A DNA stretch of 9,236 nucleotides from Parvularculaceae bacterium UBA4496 (GTDB taxonomy: Bacteria > Pseudomonadota > Alphaproteobacteria > Caulobacterales > Parvularculaceae). Where the stretch lies: assembly GCA_002388885.1 (NCBI GenBank), contig DGNI01000180.1, positions 1-9,236 on the forward strand, given 5' to 3'. The position numbers and the translations under genes are program-made. Shown here in pieces: positions 6,855 through 9,236 of this stretch. The number at the start of each line of letters is the position of its first letter. Positions within the stretch are counted from its first letter, which is position 1. Under the pieces are notes generated by a model. It searched no databases, had not been told where the DNA came from, and saw only the letters and a program-made list of their open reading frames with translations.

Positions 6855-6857
6855 TTT
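6838..6857 (+). terminator. Possible weak intrinsic terminator upstream of galU
   Basis: GGCGCT (6838-6843), loop AGC and AGCGCC (6847-6852) make a perfect 6-bp GC-rich stem followed by ATTTT on the plus strand. The T-run is short. No plus-strand gene lies directly upstream, so it would have to end an unannotated transcript from 6715-6837 or attenuate a long galU leader. On the minus strand the same stem would form within the first codons of the candidate small ORF. Confidence 0.3.
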
Positions 6858-6867
6858 CCTCCGCCGG

Positions 6868-6896
6868 TTGATCTTGCCGACAGTCCCAATAATAAG
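6868..6896 (+). promoter_or_regulatory. Possible galU promoter
   Basis: TTGATC (6868-6873) and AATAAG (6891-6896) are separated by 17 bp, each matching about four of six sigma-70-type consensus bases. It lies after the terminator-like hairpin and about 60 bp before the galU start. The match is weak, and the same AT-rich patch reads TATTAT on the other strand. Confidence 0.25.
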
Positions 6897-6963
6897 GAAC
6901 AAGCGTATCCAAATCCTTGCCCTTCGCGCTAAATCTTAACGCGCGTTCATAAATGGAAACCCT

Positions 6964-7833
6964 ATGAAACCGGTCCGCAAAGTCGTTATTCCTGTCGCTG
7001 GTCATGGCACGCGCGTTCTGCCAGCGACAAAATCAACGCCAAAGGAACTTTTGCCGCTCGTTGACCGGCCCCTGATTGACTACGTCGTTCAGGAAGCGTT
7101 TGACGCTGGCATCGAACATGCGGTGTTAGTGACTGGGCGCGGCAAAGGCGCCATTGAAGACTATTTTGATCATGCTTACGAACTCGAAGCGGGCCTCGAG
7201 GCCAAAAACAAAACCGAGATATTGGCGAGCGTGCGCAGCGTTATTCCAAAAGCAGGCGCCGTTTCCTACACGCGCCAGCAGGCGCCGCTAGGTCTTGGTC
7301 ACGCCATCTGGTGCGCCCGCGACATTATCGGCGAGGAACCGTTTGCGATTTCACTGCCTGATGTGGTGATAGACGGCTCCCCCAGCTGCCTGGCCCAGAT
7401 GGTGCGGGAATATGAAAAAACCGGCGGCAACATTATCGCCGTCGAAGAAGTCGCCCGCGAGGAAACAAACAAATACGGCGTCGTCGCGCCCAAGGGCGAA
7501 TCGAGAGGACCCTTGTTTGAAATGTCCGGCATGGTTGAAAAACCTCAACCGGAAAAAGCGCCGTCAAACCTCGCCATCACCGGTCGTTACATTTTGCAAC
7601 CGGAGATTTTTGAATTACTCGAAAAGACGCCCCGCGGCGCCGGCGGTGAAATCCAGCTTACCGACGCTATGGACATGCTGATGAAGTCGCAGGCGTTCTA
7701 CGCGTATATTTACGCAGGCCAGAGCCATGATTGCGGCGACAAGCTCGGCTGGCTGAAAGCCAACATCGCATTAGGGCTTAAACGGCCGGAGTTTTCGGAT
7801 GCGTTAAAAGCGTATTTGAAAGAGATTTCCTAA
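6964..7833 (+). CDS. galU: UTP--glucose-1-phosphate uridylyltransferase
   Basis: A 289-residue enzyme making UDP-glucose and pyrophosphate from UTP and glucose-1-phosphate in the cytoplasm, feeding polysaccharide, LPS and glycolipid synthesis. The N-terminal nucleotide-binding signature is PVAGHGTRVLPATKSTPKE (10-28), with the family's usual Leu replaced by His14. Further landmarks are QQAPLGLGHAIWCARD (105-120), the metal-binding Asp of LPDVVID (D133), MVEKP with K193 that corresponds to the sugar-phosphate-binding lysine region, GEIQLTDAM (228-236) and HDCGDKLGWLKAN (255-267). Length and motif order are standard for bacterial GalU. GGAAA (6955-6959) sits 4 nt before the ATG. The stop is 6 bp from the convergent dnaE stop. 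Related glucose-1-phosphate nucleotidyltransferases (RfbA, GlgC) differ in these motifs, so the GalU assignment is firm. Confidence 0.95.
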   Translation: MKPVRKVVIPVAGHGTRVLPATKSTPKELLPLVDRPLIDYVVQEAFDAGIEHAVLVTGRGKGAIEDYFDHAYELEAGLEAKNKTEILASVRSVIPKAGAVSYTRQQAPLGLGHAIWCARDIIGEEPFAISLPDVVIDGSPSCLAQMVREYEKTGGNIIAVEEVAREETNKYGVVAPKGESRGPLFEMSGMVEKPQPEKAPSNLAITGRYILQPEIFELLEKTPRGAGGEIQLTDAMDMLMKSQAFYAYIYAGQSHDCGDKLGWLKANIALGLKRPEFSDALKAYLKEIS

Positions 7834-7839
7834 GCGGTG

Positions 7840-9236
7840 CTAGACCAGCTCAACATCCGTAACGCCATCCAGACTTTTTAGCGCGCCACGCATCGCCGGC
7901 GTACAGGCGGCGGCGCCAGGTAGCGAAATATCAACTTCGCGCCCGCTTTCAGGCAAACGCATCACCACAACGACCTCACCCCTTTCACGGGCGCTCGCGG
8001 GTTTTACAGCGGCCAGGCGGCGTTTCAGCCCCTCAAGCACATCAGACGATGAAACAGACACGCGCAGTTTTGAAACTGCGGCCGAAGCCGCCGCGTTCAG
8101 GCTACTAATATGGTTGCAGGTAAATCGAATATCGCCGTCATTGTCCTCGACTGTTACGCCAGCCAGAACTGTCGCTCCGGGCTCAAGTAGATCGCGCGAA
8201 GCATTCAGTGTTTCAGAAAACACGGTAATTTCGTATTCGCCCGTAGGGTCGGAAAGCTCGACCCAGGCGAATGGATTGCCGCTTTTCGACCGGCGCATCC
8301 GCACCGTACGAATAACGCCCGCCATCTGGATGGCGGCTCGTCCTGATTTGGCCTGAACGCCAGCTTCGATAAACGGTACGACATTCAGGCGCTGCAGTTC
8401 CTTCTCGTAATCGTCGAGCGGATGGCCGCTGAAATAAAACCCGACAGCGGCGCGCTCTTCATCAAGCCGCATCTGCGGCGTCCAGTCTTCAACCACCGGC
8501 AGTTTCGGTTTCGCGAGCGCCGGCGCGTCATCAAGCGCAAAGAGTGCAGCCTGATCGCTGTTTTTTTCTTCAGCCAGCGTCGCCGAAGTGCGGATCAGTA
8601 ATTCAGCCGCTGAAAGCGCCTGAGCTCGTGACGCGCAAAGTCCGTCAAACGCGCCAGCGCGCGCCAGGTTTTCCAAAGACCTTTTGCCAATCAGTTTCAA
8701 ATCCAGCCGTTCGGCAAAATCCATGAGATCCCGGAACGGGCCGTTTTTCGCACGCTCCTGAGCGATATGCGCCATGGCGCTTTCGCCCACATTCTTGACA
8801 GCAGACAGAGCATAAAGAATGGCGCCGTCCTTTACCGAAAAATCAGCTTGCGAATAATTGATATGGGGCGGCTGAACATCAATTTCCGTGCGCCGGGCTT
8901 CTTTCAGAAAAATTGCAAGCTTGTCGGTGTTCGCACGATCAAACGACATGGAGGCCGCAAGGAATTCAGCCGGATAGTTCGCCTTCAGCCAAGCCGTCTG
9001 ATAGGCGATGTAGGCGTAAGCGGCGGCGTGGGACTTGTTGAATCCGTAGCCGGCAAACTTCTGAACAAGATCGAAGATCGACGAGGCTTTGCCGGCGTCG
9101 ACATCCTTTTCTTTGGCGCCGTCGATGAACCGCTTGCGCTGACGGTCCATTTCTTCCTTTTTCTTCTTGCCCATAGCGCGTCGCAGGAGATCTGCTTCAC
9201 CGAGCGAATACCCTGACAGGATCTGCGCGATCTGCA
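7840..9236 (-). CDS. dnaE: DNA polymerase III alpha subunit, C-terminal part (5' end outside window)
   Basis: The frame runs open to the right edge. The first visible residues are QIAQILSGYSLGEADLLRRA, followed by MGKKKKEEMDRQRKRF, so the ATG at 9174 is internal. About the last 465 residues of the replicative polymerase are present, and the PHP and palm catalytic domains lie outside. Counting from that internal Met: the fingers segment with FAGYGFNKSHAAAYA (40-54) and TAWLKANYPAEFLAAS (60-75), helix-hairpin-helix region (about 129-180), the internal clamp-binding pentapeptide QAALF (208-212), the FSGHPLD motif (248-254), and an OB-fold (about 282-358, MAGVIRTVRMRRSKSGNPFA to FTCNHISS). The C-terminal tail contains basic and acidic segments and would contact tau in the family. 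This is a DnaE1-type replicative subunit, not the ImuB-partnered DnaE2, judging by the FSGHPL and clamp motif, though the N-terminal half would be needed to be certain. Confidence 0.94.
   Translation of the reverse strand, partial: QIAQILSGYSLGEADLLRRAMGKKKKEEMDRQRKRFIDGAKEKDVDAGKASSIFDLVQKFAGYGFNKSHAAAYAYIAYQTAWLKANYPAEFLAASMSFDRANTDKLAIFLKEARRTEIDVQPPHINYSQADFSVKDGAILYALSAVKNVGESAMAHIAQERAKNGPFRDLMDFAERLDLKLIGKRSLENLARAGAFDGLCASRAQALSAAELLIRTSATLAEEKNSDQAALFALDDAPALAKPKLPVVEDWTPQMRLDEERAAVGFYFSGHPLDDYEKELQRLNVVPFIEAGVQAKSGRAAIQMAGVIRTVRMRRSKSGNPFAWVELSDPTGEYEITVFSETLNASRDLLEPGATVLAGVTVEDNDGDIRFTCNHISSLNAAASAAVSKLRVSVSSSDVLEGLKRRLAAVKPASARERGEVVVVMRLPESGREVDISLPGAAACTPAMRGALKSLDGVTDVELV

Noticed and set aside
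6770..6870. Possible SRP (4.5S) RNA, because of GTCAAC and hairpins
   Set aside because: The diagnostic GGAAGG...AGCA core of the SRP domain IV helix is absent.
6727..6939. 70-codon plus-strand frame before galU
   Set aside because: It has no Shine-Dalgarno, no recognisable sequence, and it runs through the terminator-like hairpin.
6805..7005. 66-codon minus-strand frame across the galU start
   Set aside because: It overlaps the first codons of galU in antisense, has no ribosome site and resembles nothing.

Overview
The window looks like ordinary chromosomal DNA from an alphaproteobacterium. The DNA is GC-rich, and the RecG, GalU and DnaE proteins have the wording expected of that class. 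A more precise placement (for example Parvularculales or Caulobacterales relatives) would be a guess. I see no tRNA, rRNA, CRISPR array, insertion sequence, prophage gene or integration site, and no evidence of an undescribed multi-gene system.

Layout: (1) Positions 1-940, plus strand: the 3' end of a HerA-like/DUF853 ATPase gene, then 9 bp later a CPBP-family intramembrane protease. (2) 1031-2569, plus strand: a secreted lipoprotein with a cadherin-like module in front of a PQQ-dependent sugar dehydrogenase (GSDH) domain. (3) 3730 down to 2566, minus strand: a two-gene unit of a small four-helix membrane protein and a NUDIX hydrolase, overlapping by 8 bp. (4) 3806-5893, plus strand: recG, diverging from the previous unit across 75 bp. 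(5) 6714 down to 5890, minus strand: a DUF502 membrane protein, possibly preceded by a 47-codon small ORF that overlaps its start as ATGA. (6) 6964-7833, plus strand: galU. (7) 7840-9236, minus strand: the C-terminal part of dnaE, running off the right edge.

The genes do not form one pathway. They cover DNA repair and replication (recG, dnaE, the HerA-like ATPase), UDP-glucose supply (galU), nucleotide-derivative hydrolysis (NUDIX), and envelope proteins (CPBP, the lipoprotein, DUF502, the four-helix protein).

The architecture is very compact. All three tail-to-tail gene pairs either share stop-codon bases (4 bp overlaps at 2566-2569 and 5890-5893) or sit 6 bp apart (7834-7839), leaving no room for terminators between them. 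The only sizeable non-coding stretch is 6715-6963, which carries two short perfect stem-loops, one followed by TTTT, and the small ORF candidate. That stretch is the part most worth a second look.
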